In this document: piece after piece, positions 34,705-43,268 of the stretch
Layout of the letters: each line of letters begins with the position of its first letter
How positions within the stretch are numbered: the first letter of the stretch is position 1
Assembly (NCBI GenBank): GCA_022843485.1
Contig: JALHNM010000001.1
Coordinates: 620,001 to 684,000 of the forward strand
DNA: 64,000 nt
Origin: Fimbriimonadaceae bacterium
GTDB taxonomy: Bacteria > Armatimonadota > Fimbriimonadia > Fimbriimonadales > Fimbriimonadaceae
Reading direction: 5' to 3'
Notes under the pieces: model-generated
Told to the model about the DNA's origin: nothing
The model's database searches: none
What the model saw: the letters and a program-made list of their open reading frames with translations, nothing else
Made by a program: the position numbers and the translations under genes

Positions 34705-36351
34705 ATGAGCGATGTACGCGTGATCCCCCTGGGCGGGTGTGGCGAGATCGGCAAGAACTGCACGGTCGTCGAACAGGGCGACGAACAGATCGTCGTCGAT
34801 TGCGGACTCAGCTTCCCGCACGAAGAGCACTACGGGGTGGACATCGTCGTGCCCGACTTCCGGTATCTCATCGAGGGGCGCAAGAACCTCAAGGGCGTGT
34901 TCCTGACCCACGCCCACGAGGACCACGTGGGGGCGCTCTCGTTCCTCCTCCCCAAGGTCAAGGTCCCGGTCTACGCCACGCCGCTCACGGCCGCCCTCGT
35001 CCGCAGCAAGCTCGAAGAGCGGATCGGTCGGAGCGAGGTCGACCTGCGAATCGTGAAACCCGGCGACACGGTCACGCTGGATGAACTGAGCGTCGAGTTC
35101 GTCCGGGTCACGCACTCGATCCCAGAGACGTGTGCGCTCGCCGTGCGGACCGTACACGGGGTCGTGTTCTTCACGGCCGACTTCAAGATCGACTTCACCC
35201 CAGTGGACCGCAAGCTGACCGACCTGGGTCGGCTCACCGAGATCGCCCAGGAAGGCGTCGTGCTCCTTCTGAGCGACTCGACCAACGTCGACCGACCCGG
35301 CTGGGGGCCGAGCGAGTCGCAGGTCCGGGCGAGCTTCGAGCACCTCTTCGCCGAAGCGCAGGGCCGGGTCATGGTCACGATGTTCAGTAGCAACATCCAC
35401 CGCATGCAGCAGGCGTTCGACGCCGCGCAGGCGACCGGGCGGAAGATCGCCTGTACTGGGCGGAGGATGGAGACGACCATCGAGATCTGCCGCTCGCTCC
35501 AGTACCTCACCATTCCCGAGAACACGTTCGTGAAGCTTGAGGACGCGGCCAAGTTGCGGCACAAGGAAGTCGCGTTCCTCGTCACCGGCAGCCAGGGCGA
35601 GCCGATGGCGGCCCTCAGCCAGATGAGCCGGGGCGAGTACTCCCGGATGAAGATCGTGCCCGGGGACACGGTCGTCTACTCCGCCCGCCCGATCCCGGGC
35701 AACGAGGGTGCGATCTGGCGGACCGTCAACCGCCTCGTCCAACAAGGCGCCCACGTCATCACCGAGCACGACTCCCCGATCCACGTCTCCGGCCACGCCT
35801 ACCAGGAGGAGCTCAAGACCATGGTCAACCTCCTGAAGCCGTACTACATCGCCCCGGTTCACGGCGAGCCCCGGCACCAACAGCTCTACGGCGACATGGC
35901 CTTCGCGATGGGCTTCCCCGAGCACCGGGTCTTCCGGTTGGCCAACGGCGACACGCTCCACCTCGACGACAACAAGGCCTGGATCGGTGAGCGGGTCGCG
36001 GCGGGCGACGTGCTCATCGACCAACACGGGAACGTGCCTGTGACCGAAAAGGTCCTGGCTCAGCGCTCGGCCTTGGGACACGACGGGGTCGTTGTCATGA
36101 CCCTTGGCGTCGACCTCGAGAAGGGCGAGATCGTCGCCCGGCCCGAAGCCCAGACCCTCGGGTACTCCGGCCCCGGGGCGGCCATCGAGGACGCGCTTGA
36201 CGGGGTTTGCGACGCTCTGGCGGGGATGCGCAAGGACGCCCTCCGCGACCGGGACGCCATCGAGAAGGCGATCGTCCAGACTGCGGGCGCGATCATAAGC
36301 CGGCGCTGTCAGCAGCGACCTGTGGTTGTCCCCGCCCTCGTCGAAGTGTGA
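34705..36351 (+). CDS. rnj: Ribonuclease J
   Basis: 548 residues from the ATG at 34705, where TACGCT ends 9 nt upstream. Metallo-beta-lactamase motif [13 protein letters not shown] at about residue 67-79, [14 protein letters not shown] at the N-terminus, the beta-CASP domain with [13 protein letters not shown] and FSSNIHR, and PVHGEPRH in the final motif. RNase J combines 5'-3' exonuclease and endonuclease action in mRNA decay and rRNA maturation. Full length. Followed by a strong hairpin terminator. Confidence 0.96.
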   Translation: MSDVRVIPLGGCGEIGKNCTVVEQGDEQIVVDCGLSFPHEEHYGVDIVVPDFRYLIEGRKNLKGVFLTHAHEDHVGALSFLLPKVKVPVYATPLTAALVRSKLEERIGRSEVDLRIVKPGDTVTLDELSVEFVRVTHSIPETCALAVRTVHGVVFFTADFKIDFTPVDRKLTDLGRLTEIAQEGVVLLLSDSTNVDRPGWGPSESQVRASFEHLFAEAQGRVMVTMFSSNIHRMQQAFDAAQATGRKIACTGRRMETTIEICRSLQYLTIPENTFVKLEDAAKLRHKEVAFLVTGSQGEPMAALSQMSRGEYSRMKIVPGDTVVYSARPIPGNEGAIWRTVNRLVQQGAHVITEHDSPIHVSGHAYQEELKTMVNLLKPYYIAPVHGEPRHQQLYGDMAFAMGFPEHRVFRLANGDTLHLDDNKAWIGERVAAGDVLIDQHGNVPVTEKVLAQRSALGHDGVVVMTLGVDLEKGEIVARPEAQTLGYSGPGAAIEDALDGVCDALAGMRKDALRDRDAIEKAIVQTAGAIISRRCQQRPVVVPALVEV

Positions 36352-36371
36352 GGCGGAAGGATAGAGAGAGA

Positions 36372-36400
36372 CCCGCGCCCTCCGGACGGAGGGACGCGGG
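36372..36400 (+). terminator. Terminator hairpin after RNase J
   Basis: CCCGCG-C-CCTCC, loop GGAC, then GGAGG-GA-CGCGGG; followed by CTTGAGAGAGTTT. Stable stem, weak U-tract. Confidence 0.55.
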
Positions 36401-36484
36401 CTTGAGAGAGTTTCGACCACGGAGCGCGGGCGCTTTCGGTGTTCCCTTCGACGCTCGGCCCTATCTGAGTATTGTCGCGAGACT

Positions 36485-36517
36485 CGTTAGATGTGACATG
36501 TCTAGCGAAAAAACTTT
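36485..36517 (+). promoter_or_regulatory. Hairpin with A-rich tail in queC leader
   Basis: CGTTAGA pairs with TCTAGCG around a 9-nt loop and is followed by AAAAAACTTT. A hairpin followed by an A-rich tail upstream of a queuosine gene recalls class I preQ1 riboswitches, but the loop and stem do not match the consensus I know. Kept as a candidate only. Confidence 0.25.
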
Positions 36518-36562
36518 CTTCGACCTTCGATGTCCCACTTCTCGGATGGGGTTGCGGGGTCG

Positions 36563-37243
36563 ATGAAGGCGGTCGTCCTCCTCAGCGGCGGCCTCGACTC
36601 CGCGACCGTCCTCGCGATCGCCCGGGCCCAGGGGTTCGAGTGCCACGCCTTGACGGTGGCCTATGGGCAACGCCACTCGGTGGAGCTCGAGTGTGCCCGC
36701 CGCGTCGCCACCGCGGGCGGGGCCGTTGAGCACCGGACCCTCCACGTCGACCTCCGAGCCATCGGCGGGTCGGCGCTGACCGACGACATCGACGTCCCCA
36801 AGGAAGCCCCGACCGAGGGCGCGATCCCCGTCACCTACGTCCCCGCCCGCAACACCGTGTTCCTCTCCCTTGCGCTCGGTTACGCCGAGGTCATCGGCGC
36901 GAGCGACCTGTTCCTAGGGGTCAACGCCGTCGACTACAGCGGCTACCCTGACTGCCGACCCGAGTTCGTGGCTGCGTTCGAAGCCCTGGCGAACCTGGCG
37001 ACGAAGGCCGGGGTCGAGGGGACCCGTTTCCGCGTTCACGCCCCGCTCCTCGGCCTGACGAAGCCTGAGATCGTGGCGGCGGGGCTCCGGCTGGGCGTGG
37101 ATTACGCCTTGACGACGTCCTGCTACGACCCGGACCCCGACGGGGGCGCGTGCGGGTCTTGCGACTCGTGCCGGATTCGGGCGGAGGCGTTCTCGTCGCT
37201 CGGCGTGCCGGACCCGGCGGGTCGCGGCCCCGGCGGGAGGTAG
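36563..37243 (+). CDS. queC: 7-cyano-7-deazaguanine synthase QueC
   Basis: 226 residues from the ATG at 36563; an in-frame ATG at 36530 would add 11 unconserved residues. PP-loop [15 protein letters not shown] (residues 6-20) binds ATP. A zinc site of four cysteines lies near the C-terminus ([17 protein letters not shown]). Converts 7-carboxy-7-deazaguanine to preQ0 with ATP and ammonia. Its TAG stop is the start of the TAGCCT -10 box of queE. Confidence 0.95.
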   Translation: MKAVVLLSGGLDSATVLAIARAQGFECHALTVAYGQRHSVELECARRVATAGGAVEHRTLHVDLRAIGGSALTDDIDVPKEAPTEGAIPVTYVPARNTVFLSLALGYAEVIGASDLFLGVNAVDYSGYPDCRPEFVAAFEALANLATKAGVEGTRFRVHAPLLGLTKPEIVAAGLRLGVDYALTTSCYDPDPDGGACGSCDSCRIRAEAFSSLGVPDPAGRGPGGR

Positions 37244-37246
37244 CCT
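37241..37246 (+). promoter_or_regulatory. -10 box (TAGCCT) of queE, overlapping the queC stop
   Basis: TAGCCT, six bases (cgaccc), then GTG at 37253. The first three bases are the queC stop codon. No Shine-Dalgarno sequence. Confidence 0.45.
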
Positions 37247-37252
37247 CGACCC

Positions 37253-37945
37253 GTGGCCAGGCTTAGGGTCGCGGAGGTCTTCACGAGCGTCCAAGGTGAG
37301 GGGCGCTGGCTTGGCACCCCTTCGACGTTCGTGAGGGTCTCGGGCTGTAACCTACGCTGCGTCTGGTGCGACACACCCTACGCCAGTTGGCGACCCGAAG
37401 GCCCCGTGGTCGAGGTCGAGGACGTCGTCCGCCAGGTCTCAGAGCGAGGGGTCCGGCACGTGGTCGTGACTGGGGGTGAGCCGATGCTGTTCCCGAGCGT
37501 GGAACCGCTCACTGGCCGCCTGCGAGAGTTGGGGCACGTGATCACGATCGAGACGGCAGGGACGGTCTTTCGGCCCGTGACCTGTGACCTGATGTCGATC
37601 AGCCCGAAGCTCGCAAACTCGACCCCCGAAGGGCGCTGGCGCGAGCCCCATGAGCGGCGTCGCAAGGATCTGGACCCGCTCCGGCGCCTCGTGGCCGAGT
37701 ACGACGTCCAGCTCAAGGTCGTTCTCGACCCCGAGGGTGGGACGAACGACGTGGCCGAACTCGAGGCCTTGCTGGCGGACCTGCCGCCCTTACCACCCGA
37801 CGCCGTGATGGTGATGGCCGAGGGCCGGGACTCCGAGACGCTCCACCGGCGGGAACGGCTTCTGGTGCCGATCGTGATGGCCCGCGGGTGGCGGTTGACC
37901 CCCCGGTTCCAGATCGACCTCTTCGGCGACACCAGGGGCACGTAG
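37253..37945 (+). CDS. queE: 7-carboxy-7-deazaguanine synthase QueE (radical SAM)
   Basis: 230 residues. EVFTSVQGEGRWLGTPSTFV opens the protein; radical-SAM cysteines Cys32, Cys36 and Cys39 form C-X3-C-X2-C. TGGEPML and ETAGT are SAM-binding motifs. It contracts the ring of 6-carboxytetrahydropterin to give CDG, the QueC substrate. Adjacent to queC with a 9-nt gap. queD and queF are not in the window. Confidence 0.94.
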   Translation: MARLRVAEVFTSVQGEGRWLGTPSTFVRVSGCNLRCVWCDTPYASWRPEGPVVEVEDVVRQVSERGVRHVVVTGGEPMLFPSVEPLTGRLRELGHVITIETAGTVFRPVTCDLMSISPKLANSTPEGRWREPHERRRKDLDPLRRLVAEYDVQLKVVLDPEGGTNDVAELEALLADLPPLPPDAVMVMAEGRDSETLHRRERLLVPIVMARGWRLTPRFQIDLFGDTRGT

Positions 37946-37988
37946 ACCCAAGTATCTGGAGTTTTCGCGGTTTTTTTGCGGTGAGGGG

Positions 37989-38017
37989 TTGTAAAACTAC
38001 GGGTGCTTGACTATACT
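37989..38017 (+). promoter_or_regulatory. Promoter of the deacetylase-like gene
   Basis: -35 TTGTAA, 17-nt spacer, -10 TATACT (38012-38017). The ATG at 38026 follows after 8 nt, a leaderless arrangement. An AT-rich tract with seven T's lies just upstream. Confidence 0.6.
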
Positions 38018-38025
38018 GAGGCTCC

Positions 38026-38745
38026 ATGAACCCGGGCAACGGCGCCGCTGGGGAACGAGCACTGGTCACTCTGACGTACGATGGCACTCTGCCTTCGCAC
38101 CTTCGCGTCGTGCTCCCATCGCTCCAGCACTTCGGGTTTCAAGCCACCTTTTTCGCCGATCCGGCGCTGATGCTCGACGACCTTCCGGCGTGGCGGGCGG
38201 CGGTGCGGACGGGCCACGAGGTCGGGAACGGCTGTCTGCTCGCGGCGGCGCTCCCGGACGGGTCGCTGCCAGCCTGGACCCCCGACATGATCGCGACCGA
38301 CGTGGCGGAGGTCGACGACCTCTTGCGCGAGCTCTTCCCGGACCAAGCCGACTTCTCGTTCGCCTTCCCGTGGGGACCCTCCCGCTGCGCCGCCGGCCGC
38401 GACTACCACCGTGTCGTCGAGCGACGCCACGAGGTCTGTCGGAGCGGCGAGGTCGGACTGAACCCGATCGAGGCTCCGACCCTGAACCGCCTCAAGTGCG
38501 TGCCCCTGGCGGGGGCCGACTCGGCCCAAATGCTCGACTACGTGGACGCCGCTGTGGCGACCAACGCGTGGGCGATCCTTGCCTTCGAAGGGATCGGAGA
38601 GGGGGATCGCAGCGTGACCGAAGAGGCTCACGAGGGCCTCCTCGACAGCCTCTCGCTCCGGCGCGACCTCCTGCGGGTCGTCCCTCTCATCGAGGCCCGA
38701 GCGTGGCTCGGTATGCCCACCCGCCGCCAAGCGCGCCTGATGTGA
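38026..38745 (+). CDS. Polysaccharide deacetylase-fold protein, probably non-catalytic
   Basis: 239 residues, no signal peptide. ALVTLTYDGTLPSHLRVVLP and FGFQATFFADPALM match the opening of the NodB/CE4 fold (normally TFDDG...ATFF), and GHEVGNGCLLAAAL occupies the place of the metal-binding HTxxH motif. Here one of the two aspartates and both motif-2 histidines are missing. FAFPWGPSRCAAGRDYHR corresponds to the FRPPYG region. Inference: a CE4-fold protein that has lost its zinc site, perhaps a binding protein, or a divergent relative. Strong own promoter. Confidence 0.75.
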   Translation: MNPGNGAAGERALVTLTYDGTLPSHLRVVLPSLQHFGFQATFFADPALMLDDLPAWRAAVRTGHEVGNGCLLAAALPDGSLPAWTPDMIATDVAEVDDLLRELFPDQADFSFAFPWGPSRCAAGRDYHRVVERRHEVCRSGEVGLNPIEAPTLNRLKCVPLAGADSAQMLDYVDAAVATNAWAILAFEGIGEGDRSVTEEAHEGLLDSLSLRRDLLRVVPLIEARAWLGMPTRRQARLM

Positions 38746-38793
38746 CGCATGCCCCTGGCGCGAGCCCATCGGGCACGTGCACAATAGGGGCGA

Positions 38794-40854
38794 GTGGAAC
38801 CAACGCGAAGCGAGTTCATGCACATGCCCGAACCGGGCTGGAAGCTGGCCTTCTACGGGCTCACCTTCCTCAGCCTCGCCGTCATGGCCTGGCAGTTCGT
38901 GGGCCCGGCCCGGCACTGGATGAAGGGAAAACCGATCGGCTGGAAGCCCGACTACGTCGCGGGAGTGATGCGGTACATCCTTGGCCAGCGCAAGGTTCAG
39001 GGGAGCCGCCCCAAGGACGGGGCCCCGCTCCACCTGATGATCTTTTACGGGTTCCTCTCGCTGTTCGTGGCGACGACGCTGCTCGCGATCGCCACCTACG
39101 GCCCGCTCATCGGCCTGCCGAACTTCCACCGGGGCCTGTACTACCTGGTCTACGAGACCGTCTTCGACGTCCTCGGGCTGTTCTTCGTCGCGGGCGTGGT
39201 CTGGGCGTTCGTCAGGCGGTGGCGCAACGACCGCCTCCATGGCCAGCCCCCGCTCGACGCCGAGACGGGCAAGCCCGTGTTCAGCCGGAACCCGCTCACG
39301 AGCGAGGCGAAGGACTACGTGACGCTGCTCATCCTCTTCATGCTCGGAGTGACCGGGTACGTCATCGAGGCGGCCCGGATCGCGAACTCCCCCCAGGAGT
39401 GGGACTGGGCCTCGCCGGTCGGCCTCGCGTTGTCGCGCCTTACCCCCGGGCTGAGCGACCAGGCCTACGTCGGGCTCTGGTGGTTCCATGCGGCCTGGGC
39501 GTGGGCGTTCTTCGCGTTCCTGCCCCAAATGCGGCTCAAGCACATCGTGACCGCGACGCTTACCGCGGCGGGGAGCCCAGAACAGAAGATGGGCGAGCTG
39601 CTCCCGATCCGGATGGAGGAGGTCGAGCGGACCGGCCAGATCGGCGTGGCCCAGGCCACCGACTATTCCCGCTGGCACCTGCTCTCGCTCGACGCCTGCA
39701 TGTCGTGCGGGCGGTGTACCGAAGTGTGCCCGGCCTATAACGTCGGCAAGGTCTTGAACCCCAAGCAGGTCGTCGCCGACGTCCACCGGGCCCTCGTGAC
39801 GGGGGATGGGGTGGCGGCCTCGGTCAGCGAGGAGGCGCTTTGGGCCTGTACGACGTGCAACGCGTGTGTCGAGGCCTGTCCGGTGCTGATCCGCCATGTG
39901 GACATCATCGTCGACGCCCGGCGTAACCTGGTCGCGGAGGGCAAGCTGAGCGGGACGCCCACCGTGATGCTTCGCCAAGTGGCCGCGAGCGGGAACGCCT
40001 GGGGGGCACCTTCGTCGAACCGCGAAGACTGGATGAAGGGCCTCGACGTCCCCTTATGCCGGGACGGGGTCGAGTTCGACGTCCTACTCTGGGTGGGCTG
40101 TGCGGGCGCGACCGACCCAGGCGCGGTCCGTACGACCAAAGCCGTGGCTACCCTGCTCAAGAAGGCTGGGGTGAAGTTCGCCTGCCTGGGCCAGGAGGAG
40201 GCCTGCACCGGGGACCCCGCCCGAAGGACCGGGGACGAGTTCCTCTTCCAGGAGCAAGCGGGCAAGAACGTCCACGTCTTCGAGAAGTACGGTGTGACCA
40301 AGGTCGTCACCCCCTGCCCGCACTGCTTCAACACGTTCAAGAACGAGTACCACCAGTTCGGCGGACGGCTCGAGGTCGTCCACCACACCCAGTTCCTGAA
40401 CGAGCTCGTCCAGCAAGGCCGACTGGAGCCGGCGACGCCCGAGCCGGGCAAGGTCGCCTACCATGACCCCTGCTACCTCGCCCGTGTGAACGGCGTGAGC
40501 GACGCCCCGCGCGCCCTGGTCGGGGACCGGACCCACTTCGACACGGACGAGCCCGCCGTCGTCCACGCCCTCACTCGCGAGCCGGACGACCCCCGGCGCC
40601 TCGCCGAACCCGTGCAACACGCCCAAAAGACCCTGTGTTGCGGGGCGGGCGGGGGGCGGATGTGGTTCGACGAGGAGCCAGGGAAGCGGCCGAGCGAGAG
40701 GCGCGTCCGGCAGCTGCTCGACACCGGTGCGAAGCAGATCGCCGTGGCCTGCCCGTTCTGCCGGATCATGCTCGACGCCAGCGTCAAGCAAGCGACGGAC
40801 GAGGACGTGCGACTGGTCGACCTCGCCGAGATGCTGCTCGACTCGAATCGGTGA
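38794..40854 (+). CDS. Membrane Fe-S oxidoreductase (HdrD/GlpC-like with N-terminal membrane domain)
   Basis: 686 residues. Five or so membrane helices in the first ~260 residues resemble NarI/HdrE-type quinol-interacting domains. Two 4Fe-4S motifs follow (CMSCGRCTEVCP and CTTCNACVEACP, about 305-365). Two cysteine-rich CCG domains complete it (WVGCAGAT with CPHCFNTF; DPCYLARVN with LCCGAGGG and CPFCRIML). Fused proteins of this kind pass electrons between the quinone pool and a partner dehydrogenase, often ETF-linked; the partner is not in the window. GTG start with CACAAT ending 8 nt upstream; an ATG at 38818 is the alternative. Confidence 0.88.
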   Translation: MEPTRSEFMHMPEPGWKLAFYGLTFLSLAVMAWQFVGPARHWMKGKPIGWKPDYVAGVMRYILGQRKVQGSRPKDGAPLHLMIFYGFLSLFVATTLLAIATYGPLIGLPNFHRGLYYLVYETVFDVLGLFFVAGVVWAFVRRWRNDRLHGQPPLDAETGKPVFSRNPLTSEAKDYVTLLILFMLGVTGYVIEAARIANSPQEWDWASPVGLALSRLTPGLSDQAYVGLWWFHAAWAWAFFAFLPQMRLKHIVTATLTAAGSPEQKMGELLPIRMEEVERTGQIGVAQATDYSRWHLLSLDACMSCGRCTEVCPAYNVGKVLNPKQVVADVHRALVTGDGVAASVSEEALWACTTCNACVEACPVLIRHVDIIVDARRNLVAEGKLSGTPTVMLRQVAASGNAWGAPSSNREDWMKGLDVPLCRDGVEFDVLLWVGCAGATDPGAVRTTKAVATLLKKAGVKFACLGQEEACTGDPARRTGDEFLFQEQAGKNVHVFEKYGVTKVVTPCPHCFNTFKNEYHQFGGRLEVVHHTQFLNELVQQGRLEPATPEPGKVAYHDPCYLARVNGVSDAPRALVGDRTHFDTDEPAVVHALTREPDDPRRLAEPVQHAQKTLCCGAGGGRMWFDEEPGKRPSERRVRQLLDTGAKQIAVACPFCRIMLDASVKQATDEDVRLVDLAEMLLDSNR

Positions 40855-40864
40855 GGCGGGACCG

Positions 40865-41209
40865 GTGCTGATCGGGCTCGGGTTGGACTTAGTGTCGATC
40901 GCGCGGATCGAGCGGGCGATGCGGAGGCCGCGGTTCGTCGAACGGGTCCTGACGCCGCTCGAGCGCGACTACTGTCGGACCCCAACCCAGGTCGCAGGGC
41001 GTTGGGCGGCGAAGGAAGCGGTCGCGAAGGCGGTCGGTCGGCCGTTGGGCTGGCACGACGTCGAGGTCCTTCCCGACGATCGTGGGCGGCCGGTGGCGAG
41101 GACGTCGGCGGGAGTCCTGGCCCCAGGGTGGAGGCTACACGTGTCCATCTCCCACGAAACGACCCATGCGGCGGCGGTCGCGGTCCTTGAGGACGGCCCG
41201 GGGAGTTAA
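40865..41209 (+). CDS. acpS: Holo-[acyl-carrier-protein] synthase AcpS
   Basis: 114 residues from the GTG at 40865. IGLGLDLVSIARIERAM (metal Asp) and RWAAKEAVAKAVG (metal Glu) are the AcpS signatures; VSISHETTHAAAVAVLE closes the fold. Transfers 4'-phosphopantetheine from CoA to ACP. Ten nt behind the Fe-S oxidoreductase. The stop codon lies inside the Pho-box-like repeat of pstS. Confidence 0.94.
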   Translation: MLIGLGLDLVSIARIERAMRRPRFVERVLTPLERDYCRTPTQVAGRWAAKEAVAKAVGRPLGWHDVEVLPDDRGRPVARTSAGVLAPGWRLHVSISHETTHAAAVAVLEDGPGS

Positions 41210-41238
41210 CATTCCCTTAACCTCACTCCGCCCACAAT
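41206..41238 (+). promoter_or_regulatory. Pho-box-like direct repeat and -10 of pstS
   Basis: TTAACA (41206-41211) and TTAACC (41217-41222) are direct repeats with an 11-bp period, the arrangement of PhoP/PhoB binding boxes. CACAAT at 41233-41238 is a -10 candidate 10 nt further on. Confidence 0.6.
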
Positions 41239-41256
41239 CGCCGTTGGAGCGACACG

Positions 41257-42306
41257 ATGATGAAGCGATTTGGCACCCTGTCCGCGCTCGCCGCGTTGAC
41301 GGCCCTCGTCCTTGGCGGCTGCGGGACGGCCCCGACTACCGGCACCGATTCGGCGACTAAGCCTGCCGGGGGCGGGGCGACCTCCGACGTGAGCGGCGTC
41401 GTCAGCATCGACGGCAGCAGCACGGTCACCCCGATCTTCGAGGCGGTGGCCGAGGAGTTCATGAAGAAGCACCCGAACGCCCGGGTCACGGTCGCGACGA
41501 GCGGCACCGGCGGCGGCTTCAAGAAGTTCACGAACGGCGAGATCGAGGTCGCGATGGCCTCGCGCCCGATCAAGCAGGAAGAGCTCGACAAGGCGACCGC
41601 CGGCGGGATCGAGTTCATCGAGCTGCCGATCGCGTTCGACGGGCTCTCGATCGTCGTGAACAAGGAGAACACGTGGGTCGACAGCCTGACCGTCGCCGAA
41701 CTCAAGAAGATCTGGGAGCCGAACAGCGCGGTCAAGAGCTGGAAGGACGTGCGAGCGGGCTTCCCCGACGTGCCGATCAAGCTCTACGGCGCGGGAACGG
41801 ACTCGGGCACGTTCGACTACTTCACGCTCGCGATCAACGGTAAGGAGAAGGCGAGCCGCCCCGACTACACGGCCAGCGAGGACGACAACATCTTGGTGCA
41901 GGGCGTCCGTGGCGACAAGGGGGCTCTGGGCTACTTTGGGTTCGCCTACTATGAGCAGAACGCGAACGAGTTGAAGCTCGTCCCGGTGGACGGCGGTAAG
42001 GGCCCGGTCGCCCCGAGCGTCGAGACCATCGCGAACGGAACGTACCAACCGTTGAGCCGCCCGCTCCTCGTCTACATCGACCGCAAGAAGTCCGAGTCGA
42101 ACGTGGCCCTCAAGACGTTCGTGGACTTCATGCTCTCGGATGGGGCCGCCCTGATCAAGGAAGTCGGTTACATCCCGTTCCCGGACGACCTGCTCGCCAC
42201 GGTGAAGGCTCACTGGGACGGGCGTAAGGCTGGCACCGTGTTCAAGGGCGCCGAAGTCGGTGTCGGCGTCGCCGAGATCATGGCCCGAGAGAAGGCAGGA
42301 AGCTGA
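41257..42306 (+). CDS. pstS: Phosphate ABC transporter substrate-binding lipoprotein PstS
   Basis: 349 residues with lipobox LVLGGC (signal peptidase II). SIDGSSTVTPIFEAVAEEFM, TSGTGGGFKKFTNGEIEVAMASRP and GAGTDSGTFDYF are the phosphate-binding loops of PstS. GGAG lies 7 nt before the ATG. First gene of pstSCA; expression under phosphate starvation is inferred from the Pho-box-like repeat. Confidence 0.95.
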   Translation: MMKRFGTLSALAALTALVLGGCGTAPTTGTDSATKPAGGGATSDVSGVVSIDGSSTVTPIFEAVAEEFMKKHPNARVTVATSGTGGGFKKFTNGEIEVAMASRPIKQEELDKATAGGIEFIELPIAFDGLSIVVNKENTWVDSLTVAELKKIWEPNSAVKSWKDVRAGFPDVPIKLYGAGTDSGTFDYFTLAINGKEKASRPDYTASEDDNILVQGVRGDKGALGYFGFAYYEQNANELKLVPVDGGKGPVAPSVETIANGTYQPLSRPLLVYIDRKKSESNVALKTFVDFMLSDGAALIKEVGYIPFPDDLLATVKAHWDGRKAGTVFKGAEVGVGVAEIMAREKAGS

Positions 42307-43268
42307 AGGCGCTTGACCGACCCGCGGCCGGGTCGCCCCAGGGCGGCCCGGTCGGCAACTCCCGTCTCGCGAGGCGGCTGACCGCGCTCGGCGTTCAGGA
42401 GGGCATCGCGAGCGCGATCTGCTTCGCCTGCGCGATCGTCTCGGTCCTCACGACGTTCGGCATCGTGTTCATCCTCGGGACCGAGACGGTGCGGTTCTTC
42501 CAGCTGTCCGGGGTTTCGGTCTGGGACTTCTTGACGGGGACGAAGTGGACTCCGACCTTTGCCGACGCCCACTTCGGGATCCTCCCGCTTGTCGCCGGCA
42601 CCGCGCTGATCACGGTCGGCGCGGCGGTCATTGCCCTGCCCTTGGGCCTCGCTGCCGCCGTGTTCCTCTCGGAGTATGCCGACCCCCGGCTGCGCCGGAT
42701 CCTGAAGCCGGTCCTTGAGGTGCTCGCCGGGGTGCCCACCGTCGTCTACGGCTTCTTCGCCCTCCTCCACATCACCCCGCTCCTCCGGTCGATCTTCCCG
42801 GACGTCCAGGTCTTCAACGCCGCCTCGGGCGCGATCGTGGTCGGGGTCATGATCTTGCCCCTCGTCACTTCGCTGTGCGACGACGCCCTTAACGCCGTAC
42901 CTAGGGCCTTGCGAGAGGGCGGCTTGGCAATGGGCTCGACGAGCTACGAGGTCACGCGACAGATCGTCATCCCTGCCGGGCTGAGCGGGATCATGGCCGC
43001 ATTCATCCTTGCCGTCTCGCGGGCCGTGGGCGAGACCATGGCCGTCACGCTCGCCGCCGGGTCGACGCCGAAGCTCACCTGGAACCCCACCGAGAGCATC
43101 CAGACGATGACCGCCTATATCGTCCAGATCTCGAAGGGCGACACCCCCGCGGGCAGCCGTGAGTACCTCACGCTCTTCGCCGTCGGCGCCGTCCTGTTCG
43201 CGATTACCTTCGGCCTCAACATCCTCGCGAAGGTTCTCGTCAAGCGCTACCGGATGGTGTACTCCTAA
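42303..43268 (+). CDS. pstC: Phosphate ABC transporter permease PstC (probable CTG start)
   Basis: From the CTG at 42303 the product is 321 residues, normal PstC length. The first ATG/GTG in frame is a GTG at 42465, which would cut into the first membrane helix (SAICFACAIVSVLTTFGIVF). The CTG overlaps the pstS stop as CTGA, exactly like the ATGA/GTGA couplings elsewhere in the window, and AGGA lies just upstream. The permease signature EALRE-like segment VPRALREGGLAMGSTSYEVT and GETMAVTLAAG are present. Inner-membrane channel subunit. Confidence 0.88.
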   Translation: MKALDRPAAGSPQGGPVGNSRLARRLTALGVQEGIASAICFACAIVSVLTTFGIVFILGTETVRFFQLSGVSVWDFLTGTKWTPTFADAHFGILPLVAGTALITVGAAVIALPLGLAAAVFLSEYADPRLRRILKPVLEVLAGVPTVVYGFFALLHITPLLRSIFPDVQVFNAASGAIVVGVMILPLVTSLCDDALNAVPRALREGGLAMGSTSYEVTRQIVIPAGLSGIMAAFILAVSRAVGETMAVTLAAGSTPKLTWNPTESIQTMTAYIVQISKGDTPAGSREYLTLFAVGAVLFAITFGLNILAKVLVKRYRMVYS

